Shown in pieces: positions 6,217 through 15,600 of a stretch of 28,379 bases of DNA. Within the stretch, counting starts at the first letter, position 1, and every line of letters begins with the position of its first letter. The translations under genes were made by a program, and so were the position numbers. The notes below the pieces were generated by a model. It had not been told where the DNA came from. It made no database searches and was given only the letters and a program-made list of their open reading frames with translations. This DNA is from a virus, in the IMG/VR virus record IMGVR_UViG_3300010885_012674, positions 1 to 28,379 of that record; one strand, given 5' to 3'.

Positions 6217-7752
6217 GAAATTGTTGACAATAAGGCATTGCTGTTGCGACTGCGTAACCCGCAGAAGATCACGACAGTCATACCTAAGAGCAAAGACCTT
6301 GGTGAAGGTAAAGTACTTGTACGGTGGGGGCTTGATGAAGCGCAGGTCCTCAAGAACATGAAGATACGCAATGTACCAAGTCCTATTTTGGGGCACTACG
6401 CTTGGCCCGGGCAGTACAAGCCTTTTGATCACCAACGAACAACTTCTGCATTCCTCACGTTACACAAGCGGGCCTTTTGCTTCAATGAGCAAGGCACAGG
6501 CAAGACCGGTAGCGTCATATGGGCAGCAGACTACCTGATGCGTGAGAAGCGAATCCGGCGGGTGTTAGTGATTTGCCCTATGTCAATCATGGACATTGCA
6601 TGGCGGGCAGACTTGTTTAAGTTTGCAATACACCGCACAGTAGACATCGCATACGGCAACGCAGAGAAGCGCAGACAGATCATTAACGGTAATGCTGAGT
6701 TTGTCATCATCAACTATGACGGTGTTGAGATTGTACGCGATGAGATTGAACAAGCAAATTTTGATTTAATTGTGGTCGATGAAGCCAACGCATACAAAAA
6801 CACGCAGTCAAAACGGTGGAAGGTACTAAATGGGTTGGTTAAAGCTGATACATGGTTGTGGATGCTGACCGGAACCCCTGCAGCACAGTCGCCTGTCGAT
6901 GCGTACGGCTTGGCAAAGCTCGTTAATCCCGTTACCGTTCCACGGTTCTTGTCCACGTTTCGTGAGATGGTCATGAACAAGGTCAGTCAGTTCCGGTGGA
7001 TACCTAGACCGAACGCCACGCAGATTGTATTTGAAGCCCTGCAACCCGCTATTCGGTTTACGAAAGACGAGTGCCTTGACCTGCCGGAGATGACGTACGT
7101 CAAGCGTACAGTCGAGTTGACCAAGCAGCAGCAGAGGTACTATGCCCTGCTCAAGAACCGCATGATTATCGAGGCGGCAGGCGAAGCGATTACATCAGTC
7201 AACGCTGCAGTGAACATGAACAAGCTCCTGCAAATATCTTGTGGTGCGGTGTACTCCGACACAGGTGAAACGATTGAGTTTGACGTTAAAAATCGGTATG
7301 CCGCACTAAAAGAAGTTATTGATGAAACCAACCAAAAGGTTCTGGTGTTCGTGCCTTTCAAGCATGTCATCAATATTTTGGCTGGCAAGCTGCAAGCTGA
7401 CGGGATTACTGCCGAGATCATTTCAGGCGATGTGCCAGTCAACAAGCGCACCGATATTTTTACCCGTTTTCAAACCACGCAAGACCCACGAGTTCTTATA
7501 ATCCAGCCCCAGTCAGCCGCACACGGTGTGACGTTAACCGCTGCCGATACGGTAGTTTGGTGGGGACCTGTACCGTCTCTTGAGACATACGCTCAGGCAA
7601 ACGCACGGGTGCATAGGTCAGGGCAACGCCACCCCACAACGGTGGTTCAGTTACAAGGCTCATCAGTAGAACGTCATATTTACCAACTTCTTGACAATAA
7701 AATAGACATTCACTCAAAAGTTATAGATTTATATAAGAATCTACTTGACTAG
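6214..7752 (+). CDS. SNF2-type DEAD/DEAH-like helicase
   Basis: This is a superfamily 2 ATPase of 512 residues, typical of phage replication modules that also hold a family A polymerase and a Cas4-like nuclease. Walker A is G94-T-G-K97-T98 (NEQGTGKT), Walker B is D189-E190-A-N192 (VVDEAN), motif III is LTGTPAA, and motif VI is Q461 to R468 (QANARVHRSGQ), so ATP hydrolysis should be intact. SNF2 proteins translocate on double-stranded DNA. In phages the likely jobs are branch migration, fork restart or removal of bound proteins. The start is TTG at 6214 (MEIVDNKALLLRL). TTG and a spaced 72-nt upstream gap suggest lower expression than the polymerase. Confidence 0.92.
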   Translation: MEIVDNKALLLRLRNPQKITTVIPKSKDLGEGKVLVRWGLDEAQVLKNMKIRNVPSPILGHYAWPGQYKPFDHQRTTSAFLTLHKRAFCFNEQGTGKTGSVIWAADYLMREKRIRRVLVICPMSIMDIAWRADLFKFAIHRTVDIAYGNAEKRRQIINGNAEFVIINYDGVEIVRDEIEQANFDLIVVDEANAYKNTQSKRWKVLNGLVKADTWLWMLTGTPAAQSPVDAYGLAKLVNPVTVPRFLSTFREMVMNKVSQFRWIPRPNATQIVFEALQPAIRFTKDECLDLPEMTYVKRTVELTKQQQRYYALLKNRMIIEAAGEAITSVNAAVNMNKLLQISCGAVYSDTGETIEFDVKNRYAALKEVIDETNQKVLVFVPFKHVINILAGKLQADGITAEIISGDVPVNKRTDIFTRFQTTQDPRVLIIQPQSAAHGVTLTAADTVVWWGPVPSLETYAQANARVHRSGQRHPTTVVQLQGSSVERHIYQLLDNKIDIHSKVIDLYKNLLD

Positions 7753-7773
7753 CGTAGAATATGTCATTATAAT
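7745..7773 (+). promoter_or_regulatory. Sigma70-type promoter
   Basis: TTGACT (7745-7750) and TATAAT (7768-7773) are separated by exactly 17 nt. The -10 is a perfect consensus and the -35 has one mismatch. Transcription should start near 7780, about 20 nt before the ATG at 7800. The -35 overlaps the helicase stop codon (TAG 7750-7752). This is the only strong host-type promoter I found in the window and would give separate control to the HTH, SSB-like and primase genes. Confidence 0.75.
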
Positions 7774-7799
7774 TAAGTTTCTGACACTTGGAGAGTATC

Positions 7800-8198
7800 A
7801 TGAATGATCAACAAATACCCGTAGAAAAACTTGTAAAGATTTACCTCAAAATGCGCGGCAAGCATGATGAGTTACTGCAACAGTTCAAGCAGCAGGAAGA
7901 GGCACTTAAGGATCAGATGACCAAGATCAAAGGTGCATTGCTAGACCACTGCAAAGAACACAATGTCGAGAGCGTGCGTACAACCGAAGGGCTGTTCTTT
8001 CGCACGACAAAACAAAGCTATTGGACAAACGATTGGGAGTCGATGGGTAAGTTCATCATCGAGCATCAAGCACCTGAGTTGTTCGAGAAGCGGCTGCACC
8101 AAGGTAACGTAAAACAATTTTTGGAGGAACACCCCGAACTGCTACCCCCCGGACTCAACGTTGAGAGTCAATATTCAGTCACCGTAAGGAGAAAATAA
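7800..8198 (+). CDS. Phage protein with helical N-terminus, 132 aa
   Basis: This is the first gene behind the promoter at 7745. The ATG at 7800 has GGAGAG at 7790-7795; an in-frame opening at 7788 is not a better start. Residues 10-60 are a long charged helix (KIYLKMRGKHDELLQQFKQQ and following), likely a coiled coil. The C-terminal part has a conserved-looking ESVRTTEGLFFRTTKQSYW, then LEEHPELLPPGLNVE and a SVTVRRK end. This pattern (coiled coil, a glycine-turn hairpin and PPGLNVE) is familiar from phage replication regions but has no known function. It overlaps the next start by one base (TAATG). Confidence 0.7.
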   Translation: MNDQQIPVEKLVKIYLKMRGKHDELLQQFKQQEEALKDQMTKIKGALLDHCKEHNVESVRTTEGLFFRTTKQSYWTNDWESMGKFIIEHQAPELFEKRLHQGNVKQFLEEHPELLPPGLNVESQYSVTVRRK

Positions 8199-8473
8199 TG
8201 AGTGAAGCCCCATATGTGCCAGTTGAAGAACTAGCAAAACAACTTACCGTGTCTATCTCGTGTATTCGTGGATGGATACGTCAAGGGAAAGTACCTAAGC
8301 ATACGTACATCAAAGTCGGTAATACTTATCGGTTCAATATTCCGATGGTTATTGCAGCGTTGACCAAAATCCCTGACCCTGAAGTGAAACCTGTGGATGC
8401 TGTTGTTGAAGTCAGCAGCATTCCTGTGCCTGTTCAGCTTGAGCTGAATTTTAATCCCGACCATGATCTATAA
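8198..8473 (+). CDS. Excisionase/MerR-like HTH DNA-binding protein
   Basis: The protein has 91 residues. Residues 6-50 form a winged helix-turn-helix of the HTH_17/excisionase type: YVPVEELAKQLTVSISCI, then RGWIRQGKVP and a strand pair (YIKVGNTYRFN). The second part (about 51-91) is a proline- and valine-rich tail without known domain. The one-base overlap with the previous stop suggests co-translation. In phages this fold serves as excisionase, transcription regulator or replication accessory protein. No integrase is seen here, so regulation of the replication operon or origin binding is more likely than excision. That last step is inference. Confidence 0.75.
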   Translation: MSEAPYVPVEELAKQLTVSISCIRGWIRQGKVPKHTYIKVGNTYRFNIPMVIAALTKIPDPEVKPVDAVVEVSSIPVPVQLELNFNPDHDL

Positions 8474-8484
8474 GGAGAACGACA

Positions 8485-9408
8485 ATGACTTCAATGACTC
8501 TGTTTAGCGGTAAATCCTCAGCCCTTGCTGAGAAGCTTAAAGGTAGCTTATCGGATACCCTGTCCGGTGGCGCAGGAAGTGGTTCACAGAACCGCCGCTT
8601 GTCAATCAAGGGTGGTGTGTTCCGTGAGTTGCTCAATGGTAAAGAGCACCGTGTAAGCGAAGACCGTGCGATGAATATCGTGATTGTCGATGCTGCACCG
8701 ATCAGCCGCATGTATTTTGCCGGAAGCTACCAAGAGGGTGAAGTAACCAAGCCCACATGTTGGTCAGCAGATACGCAAACTCCTGCCGAAGATGTACCGC
8801 AGGATAACAAGCAAGCAGCCCGCTGCATGGATTGCAAGCAAAACATCAAAGGCTCAGGTCAGGGTGAAGGTCGTGCTTGCCGTTTCCAACAACGCTTGGC
8901 TGTACAGCTTGAAGGCGAGATTGAGAAGCGTGAGGTGTACCAGTTGACGTTGCCATCGACATCAATCTTTGGTGCGGGTGACAAGAACAAGATGCCGTTA
9001 CAAGCATATGGTCGTCACCTGAAAGTTCACAATGAAGTACCGTCTGCGATTGTGACTGAGATGCGTTTTGATACTTCAAGCCCAACACCTAAGTTGATCT
9101 TCAAACCTATTCGCCGCCTTGAAGATGCGGAAATTGAGATTGTTCTTGAGATGCGTGAGCACGAAGACACAGCCAAGGCGATCACACTTACCGTTTCACA
9201 GATGGATGGTGTAGGTGCCGCGAAGAAAGATGATGAGCTGTTCGAGAAGCCCGTAGCAAAAGCTGCGCCAAAGCTTGAAGCACCGAAAGCTGAAGCCGTT
9301 GCCGAAGAGCCTATCGAAGAGCCTAAGAAGATGGCAAAGAAGACCGCAGCAGCACCGGTTGAAGGTAAGGCTGACCTTGCTGATATTGTAGGTGAATGGG
9401 ACGATTAA
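8485..9408 (+). CDS. Zinc-binding single-stranded DNA-binding protein candidate
   Basis: The protein has 307 residues, with AAGGAG at 8472-8477 giving a strong start. A central four-cysteine knuckle, C92, C114-x2-C117 and C132, would bind zinc and interrupts a beta-rich fold (residues 45-240). After residue about 245 comes a low-complexity Ala/Lys/Glu/Pro linker, then an acidic tip (ADIVGEWDD). A folded core, flexible linker and acidic C-terminal tip are the plan of bacterial, T7 and T4 single-stranded DNA-binding proteins, and T4 gp32 also has a zinc knuckle. No sequence match is claimed. The place next to the primase-helicase supports the role. A zinc-binding replication cofactor of another kind remains possible. 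Confidence 0.55.
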   Translation: MTSMTLFSGKSSALAEKLKGSLSDTLSGGAGSGSQNRRLSIKGGVFRELLNGKEHRVSEDRAMNIVIVDAAPISRMYFAGSYQEGEVTKPTCWSADTQTPAEDVPQDNKQAARCMDCKQNIKGSGQGEGRACRFQQRLAVQLEGEIEKREVYQLTLPSTSIFGAGDKNKMPLQAYGRHLKVHNEVPSAIVTEMRFDTSSPTPKLIFKPIRRLEDAEIEIVLEMREHEDTAKAITLTVSQMDGVGAAKKDDELFEKPVAKAAPKLEAPKAEAVAEEPIEEPKKMAKKTAAAPVEGKADLADIVGEWDD

Positions 9409-9540
9409 GTAGTTCGGGGCAAAAGCGGATGCTAGACCTAGCATGTAATGTGCAATTGGTTAAACATAGTCACCGGTTAATCGACTAGCTAGTGCAGCGA
9501 GTAGCCCCACCCCACCCACAATAACAAGCAAGGCGATGCC
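9409..9540 (+). other. Noncoding gap with two CTAG palindromes
   Basis: This 132-nt stretch is the longest gap in the window. It holds an inverted repeat ATGCTAG-ac-CTAGCAT (9429-9444) and a perfect 10-bp palindrome ACTAGCTAGT (9484-9493). Both centre on CTAG and are 55 nt apart. Near 9530 is AAGG, the ribosome binding site of the primase gene. I see no convincing promoter. Operator, origin or RNA-structure roles are all open. Confidence 0.55.
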
Positions 9541-12402
9541 ATGGACACAAAAGAATTTCTAGAAGCAATGCTTGGTGATGAAGGGTATTACTGCATCACA
9601 GGTATTGAAGAACTACACGGTGAAAAGCGAGACCCACTTGTAAAGCAAAAATTTTATACCGATCTTGATGAAGCAGTCGCCGCTGCACTTGAGCTTGATA
9701 TTCAGGATTCAATGAATGCGTACTTTGCATTAGCTACGTTTGAAGAGTCAGGTTCACGGCGTAACAACAACGTCAAACAATTACGATCATTTTTTCTTGA
9801 TTTGGATTGCGGTGCAACAAAAGATTACGAAACACAGGCGGAGGCCCTGCAAGGCTTACGTAACTTCTGTAAAGAACTTAAGCTGCCACGCCCCACGATG
9901 GTTAATTCTGGTCGTGGCATTCATGTGTACTGGTCTTTAACTGAACCGGTTGCTCGTGATATATGGTTGCCTGTTGCGGAACGATTGAAAGAATTATGTG
10001 TTGACCATAGTATGTATGCTGATGCTGCAGTAACATCTGATTCGGCGCGTGTGCTACGTGTTCCCGGGACCCATAACCATAAAGATACACCTGCTAACAT
10101 CGTAAAGTTTATTGGTGACCCTGCTCAGGCGGTGTCCTTTGAAAGCTTTCGGGACTTGCTTGGTGTTAATCCGTTAGCCCGTAAACGCTCGTATGTACCC
10201 CGTGAAATTGACCCCATCATGATGAAGTTGATGGGTAGTTATGTCAGCAAGTTTAAAACGATTATGCTCAAAACAGTCGCAGGTGAGGGCTGTGCACAAA
10301 TCAAGTGGGTTGCTGAAAATCAAACCACAATGTCGGAACCAATGTGGCGGGCGGGGTTGTCAATCGCAGCGTTTTGCGAAGACCGTGACAAAGCTATACA
10401 TAAAATTTCAACGCAGCACCCTGATTACTCGTATGATTCAACTGAGTACAAAGCATCGCAGATACGTGGACCTTATAGTTGCCAAACGTTTAACAAGTAC
10501 AACCCAAACATCTGCCCTGATTGCAAACACTGGGGTAAGATTACAAACCCGCTTGCTTTAGGGCGGGAATTATCAACGACTGAGGAAGAAGTTATTGTAG
10601 AGGACATCTCTGCTGACTTACCGAATACACCACCGCAGCAGTACACAATACCGAAGTACCCCACGCCTTACGTGCGTGGCAAGAACGGTGGCATATTCAA
10701 ACGAGTCAAAAGCGATGATGGTGAAATTGAAATACCGGTGTATCACCACGATTTATATGTCGTGCGCAGGTTAAGAGACCCCGAAATAGGCGAAGCGTTA
10801 GTTATGAGATTGCACTTGCCTAAAGATGGGGTTCGTGAATTTACGATACCGTATGCAGCAGCTACAGCAAAGGATGAGTTCCGGCGCTACATGTCCATGC
10901 ACGGTGTTGCTATTATGAAAATGGATGAACTTATGAACTACGTAACCACATGGGTAAACGATTTACAGATGACAACCGTAGCAGACGAGGCCCGTCGGCA
11001 GTTCGGATGGACAGACGATAACTTCACATCGTTTGTTGTCGGCAATATGGAAGTCTTTAAAGACAACATTACTGTGAACCCTCCTGCAAGCAATACCGCA
11101 GGGTTGTTTCCAGCGTTCGTACCGAAGGGTACGCTTGAGCATTGGTGCAAGACAATTGATTTTTACAACAAGCCCGGTTTTGAAGTGCACCAGTACATGT
11201 TCGGTATTGGATTTGGCTCTGTGCTGATGCAGTTTATGCCGATCAACGGTTCAATCTTTCACTTGCATAGCAAAGATACAGGCTTGGGTAAGACCACCGC
11301 TATGTACGCAGGTGCATCTATATGGGGCAACCCTGATGTGCTAGTGATGCTTGAGCGTGACACGTACAACTCGAAAATGAATCGTGCTGAGATTTACAAA
11401 AACTTGCCGTTCTATAGCGATGAGATGACTAACACCGCACCGAAAGACCTGAGTGATTTTGCGTATCAGGTTCCGAGCGGGTTGCAACGTAATCGTTTGT
11501 CACCCAAAGGCAACGCCGAACGCTTTCGTGGTGCGCCGTGGAAGTTAACAGTAGGTACGACAGGCAACACCGATATGCTTGAGCGTATCTCATCGTACAA
11601 GGCGTTACCAAAAGCTGAAGCACAACGGGTACTTTCGTATCGTGCACGTAAGATGGTGTTTGCAACTAAAACCGAGACCGATGTGTTTAGTGCCGACATC
11701 AAAGAGCACTACGGTCATGCGGGTGTGATGTTTATTCAGTACGTAATGAACAACGTCGAGTCAACCAGAGAGCTTATCTTGGCAACGCAGCAACGCATTG
11801 ATGCCGCAGCGGGTTTGCAAGCCGAGAACCGTTTTTGGTCTGTGCAAGCAGCCACCACAATTGCAGGATTGATACTTGCTAAGAAGCTTGGGCTTGTTGC
11901 GTTTGATATTGCTGCGATGTTTAAATGGATTGTTGAAGTTCTGCAGCAAGCAAAGGCTGACATGGAGTTTATGGGCGGCGATGTTGAAAGTATCTTGACC
12001 GATTACTTGGCTGAGAATTACAACAACGTGCTGCGCATCACCAGTACGCAAGACTTACGTAAAGACGCCAACAACATCGAGAAGGCTGTGCTACCTGAAG
12101 CAACACCCCGCATAGCGTTGGTTGCCCGCTACGAGTACGATGTAAAGACCATGTACTTGATGCCAAAACCATTAAAGACATGGTGCGCTAAGCAGCAGAT
12201 CAATTACACCGCATTGATAGATGGTCTTAAATCAGGTCGCACTAAAGCCAAGCGTGACAAGATACGACTAGGCAAAGGTACGCACGTGAATTTACCTGCT
12301 ACCGATGTATGGGTGCTTGACTTCACGGAGTTCATGGATGAAGGAAAAGAGCAGACACTCGCAACAGCGTCAACACTATTTGAAGAACCGACTCAAGAGT
12401 AA
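9541..12402 (+). CDS. AEP primase-DUF927 helicase fusion
   Basis: This is a 953-residue primase-helicase. The N-terminal archaeo-eukaryotic primase (RepB/PrimPol-like) domain shows motif I D87-x-D89 (FLDLDCG), motif II S123-G-x-G-x-H128 (SGRGIHVYW) and motif III with R170 to N179 (SARVLRVPGTHNHK). A zinc-binding cluster follows at C314, C325, C328 and H330. The C-terminal half is a DUF927-type AAA+/RecA-like helicase with Walker A at 577-586 (SKDTGLGKTT, K584) and acidic Walker B-like D627-E628 (FYSDEM). It would open the double helix and make primers for the family A polymerase. The start ATG at 9541 has AAGG 7 nt upstream. The gene ends in an overlap with the next frame. Confidence 0.92.
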   Translation: MDTKEFLEAMLGDEGYYCITGIEELHGEKRDPLVKQKFYTDLDEAVAAALELDIQDSMNAYFALATFEESGSRRNNNVKQLRSFFLDLDCGATKDYETQAEALQGLRNFCKELKLPRPTMVNSGRGIHVYWSLTEPVARDIWLPVAERLKELCVDHSMYADAAVTSDSARVLRVPGTHNHKDTPANIVKFIGDPAQAVSFESFRDLLGVNPLARKRSYVPREIDPIMMKLMGSYVSKFKTIMLKTVAGEGCAQIKWVAENQTTMSEPMWRAGLSIAAFCEDRDKAIHKISTQHPDYSYDSTEYKASQIRGPYSCQTFNKYNPNICPDCKHWGKITNPLALGRELSTTEEEVIVEDISADLPNTPPQQYTIPKYPTPYVRGKNGGIFKRVKSDDGEIEIPVYHHDLYVVRRLRDPEIGEALVMRLHLPKDGVREFTIPYAAATAKDEFRRYMSMHGVAIMKMDELMNYVTTWVNDLQMTTVADEARRQFGWTDDNFTSFVVGNMEVFKDNITVNPPASNTAGLFPAFVPKGTLEHWCKTIDFYNKPGFEVHQYMFGIGFGSVLMQFMPINGSIFHLHSKDTGLGKTTAMYAGASIWGNPDVLVMLERDTYNSKMNRAEIYKNLPFYSDEMTNTAPKDLSDFAYQVPSGLQRNRLSPKGNAERFRGAPWKLTVGTTGNTDMLERISSYKALPKAEAQRVLSYRARKMVFATKTETDVFSADIKEHYGHAGVMFIQYVMNNVESTRELILATQQRIDAAAGLQAENRFWSVQAATTIAGLILAKKLGLVAFDIAAMFKWIVEVLQQAKADMEFMGGDVESILTDYLAENYNNVLRITSTQDLRKDANNIEKAVLPEATPRIALVARYEYDVKTMYLMPKPLKTWCAKQQINYTALIDGLKSGRTKAKRDKIRLGKGTHVNLPATDVWVLDFTEFMDEGKEQTLATASTLFEEPTQE

Positions 12403-12604
12403 TGAATTACGCCCAGACGGTGTGTACATTCATATCGACTGGGATAATTTTAAACCCAACATGTCTGTTTTTGTCCCTGCTATCGACACAGAAAATCTCA
12501 AAATGCAGATGAATCTGATAGCGCAAGACAGAAATTGGCGGTTGGAGTCACGTGAGCGGGTTGAGAACAATTGCTGGGGCGTACGCTTTTGGCGAATGGT
12601 GTGA
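12338..12604 (+). CDS. Small conserved-looking phage protein overlapping the primase 3' end, 88 aa
   Basis: The coding part visible beyond the primase stop reads ELRPDGVYIHIDWDNF, MSVFVPAI and ends WGVRFWRMV. This resembles a small phage family of unknown function in which the IHIDWxxF and GVRFWR segments are conserved (memory, not searched). The start is uncertain. ATG 12338 has GGAG at 12327-12330 with 7-nt spacing and is chosen, which places 65 nt inside the primase gene. TTG near 12379 and ATG 12305 are alternatives. It is the last gene of the + strand operon, directly before the terminator. Confidence 0.65.
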   Translation: MKEKSRHSQQRQHYLKNRLKSNELRPDGVYIHIDWDNFKPNMSVFVPAIDTENLKMQMNLIAQDRNWRLESRERVENNCWGVRFWRMV

Positions 12605-12659
12605 TAGCATATACGAACAAGTGGCTTTCTTGTTGCTTGTTCTCCTTAGTTGTCCCTTG

Positions 12660-12687
12660 CCCCCACCTTAGCCGTGGGGGTTTTTTT
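12660..12687 (+). terminator. Rho-independent terminator between convergent operons
   Basis: The stem is CCCCCAC (12660-12666) with GTGGGGG (12674-12680) around a 7-nt loop. Seven T follow at 12681-12687, and the stop of the - strand gene begins at 12689. The hairpin is strong and the T run lies only on the + side, so it ends the replication transcript. Read on the - strand there is no T run after the hairpin. Confidence 0.9.
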
Positions 12688-12688
12688 G

Positions 12689-15600
12689 TTAGTTACCCTC
12701 GTACTCTTGCATACTTCTAAGAAACTCAGGCATCCGCGCCTTGCTGATACTGATACCACTCTGCGCCATCATCGTCTCTTTCATATGCTGCTTCATTGAA
12801 GCGCGGATTGTTTCGGCAGTCACAGCAACACCTTTGTACGGGTGCTTAGCGTTCCACTTCTGAATCTGCTCCATAACTTTTGACGCACCTTCCGAGTCAC
12901 CCTGCCTTGTAGCCATGTAGAACTCACGCAGCATCTTGGTACGGTGCTCTGTCTCGTACCGACTGATAGCCTTCTCGTTTGCGTTGATCTCAAGTTGCCG
13001 AGTGTATTCCGCAGGGGCAAAACCAAACGCCTGTGCACCAACGTTCCACGGTGATATTTCGCTTGTGATTGGGTCACCACGTAAAGTGTTAGCGCCCTCT
13101 GCACCATACCGTGTTGATTTAAGCGCATTGCCTAGCGTAGCGGGAAGCATCTGTTCAAGACCGCGCGAGAAGTGTCCTTCGTTGATCAGGTCAGCACCAC
13201 GTATCATGCGTTTAGCCGTACCGTATGCCGGCCCACCAACGAACTCAACTGCCATGTCCAAAGCTGTTTGCTTGTCTGACGAAGACTGCGATGGTTTAAA
13301 GATCATGTCGGTCAGCCCCACACGTGAGCCAATCTCAAGACCCGTTGCTGCGTTGAACAAGCCACCGTACGCTGTGTCCCCTGCGAATTTACGCATGACA
13401 GTATCGAAGTTGTCATCGTCATCGTCTTTGAACATATCGTAAAGCAATCGCACTGCACCATACAGCGGTGCGCCCCGCACACCTGCCATTAGCGTAGCCG
13501 AGCCTGACACCCAACCGAGTTGCTTCCATGCTTGCTTACGCACTTCAGGATCAGCACCGGTCATCGCATCTTTTGCGGTCTTGTACAACATGTAGTACTG
13601 TGTGACACCGTAACGTTTGTACATGAACGCAATGCGCCCAATCGAGCCTTGGGCAATGCTTGGCGCAGCCATGGCAGACGTACCACCGTTAAGCAGTTCA
13701 GTCGTGCGTAAAGCCTTGTCAAACGCTAGGTTCTCTTTTTCTTGACCTGACAACCCACGCTCAGCGGGTTTTGGGTTGTTGTCCAGCCGATCAAGCTCAA
13801 GGGTGTACGCAGCGGTCAACGCCACCTGCCGGTTCATGCGTTCGGTATGGTGCATCAAATACCCCATGAACGCATTGACTTTCGCTAATTTGCTACCACC
13901 CTTGCTCGTGTCCAATATATCTTTGGTAAGCGAACGCCCAAACTGCCCTGTCTCTTTACCGCGCTCAACCAATGTCTTCAAGCGACGTTTTTCAGGAGAT
14001 AAGTTGGGGTCATTGAAGTCATAATTTTCAATTGAGAACCCACCTCTCACTTCCTTACCATTCACCATGTGCGTAGTGCCACTACCTAAAAATGCGCCCC
14101 CCGCTGCAAAAATAGCTTGCGTTGATGCCGCAGGTCCGTATTGCCCCGCAAGATAAGGACCGATTACGATAGGGATAGATGTAAGGTTGACAGCGGCTGA
14201 TGAGATGTTTGCACCCAACGTCATACCGAACGTAGCGGTAGTCATCAAGTTTGACCACTCTGCTACATCAGGATTCATTGCAAAACTAGCACGGCGTTGG
14301 AATTCTGCTAAGAACTTGCGGCCCTCTTCCGTTGCACCAGTCGCATTAACATGTTCACGTGCCTTTGTTAACAATGAACGGACCTGACCGGCGGTTTCCA
14401 TGTTCGTAACTTGCCGAGCAAACGTATAAGGCTTGCGACTAAACACATCAAGCACATCTTCGTTAAAGCCGAGCGTACCTTTACGCTTGCGGAACCCCTG
14501 CGCGAACGAGGTCTCAGGCATCATGTCAATCCACTGCTCGATGACCTTATCCATTACGTTTTGGGGTACTTTGTTTATCTGCATCGTATTCACGATGGTG
14601 TTCATAAACGAACCGGCTGGGGTGTTCTTGTAGTTGAACTCAGATAGTTTTGAGAACTCCTGTATGTGCATAGCCCCTTCTGCTTTGGCTTCTGCAATAG
14701 CGTCTGCACGATCCTTTGGATTTTCAAATTGCCGCACGATAGGGGTAGGTGCGTTAGGCAGCTCGTAAGACAACCGATACTCGCCCTTACGCTCAAAAGG
14801 TATGTAACCCTTGATGCTACCCATCTGAGTAAACAGTTTTTGAATGATGCTGGATGCGTGTGCTGAAGTTGCGGGATCGGTAATTGAATCTTTGACCATC
14901 GCCCCTAAGTTTGCTGCCCCATCATCACGCAACTGTTTGTATGTATCAAGGATGTCCTTGTACACAACTTTTGCAGGCGCATCTAATTTGTTAAACTTAT
15001 CCACAAGCTCATCAAACGCTTTAAGTTCGGCAGGGTCTTTCATAAATGCTTTACGTGCTCCTGCGATATTAAACAGATCGACCCCTGCACGTGAAGCGGT
15101 GTTTGCCACATCCTTAAAATTGGTTTTAACCGAATCCGACTGCTTATTCCACCACTTGATCGCATGGTCGTTTACCGCTTCAATTGCCTCTAGGCGTTTG
15201 TCTAACCGACCATCATGTTTCTGCACAATGTTGTTTAGCTGCGCGGCTTGTGGCAACGTGTTATCCACACTTGCAACTTCAGCAAAGGCTGGCAACGGTA
15301 AAGTAGTCAGCATTGCGCCCTGCGCACCTCTTGGTAACGTAGTAGTAATGCCGTGGTGTATCTCGTTCTTAACCTGATTGCTTGTGTATGGGATGTTGTT
15401 AATCACACCGTCAATCAAATTGCTCATCACACCCGCGCCAGTACCATTAGCCGATGCCATGTACAACGCTTCGCCTACACGCGAGTCAGGGGCAGGTGAG
15501 ATAGCCGCTTCCATCAGTCGGTCAACTTGGTCGAACGCTGATTCGACAGCCTTGGGTTCCGCACCCATTAAACGCCGTACAAAGTTCTTTATGATGTTCG

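Noticed and set aside
5871-6371. Open frame of 166 codons opposite the HNH-like and helicase genes
   Set aside because: It spans two real + strand genes and reads as low-plausibility Ser/Arg-rich sequence.
8198-8473. Excisionase of a temperate phage
   Set aside because: The fold fits, but no integrase, attachment site or repressor is seen in the window, so lysogeny cannot be argued.
12615-12642. GAACAAG/CTTGTTC hairpin as a - strand terminator
   Set aside because: The loop is 14 nt and no T run follows on the - strand.
14844-15377. Open frame of 177 codons opposite the giant gene
   Set aside because: Antisense shadow; composition is cysteine- and serine-rich without domain features.
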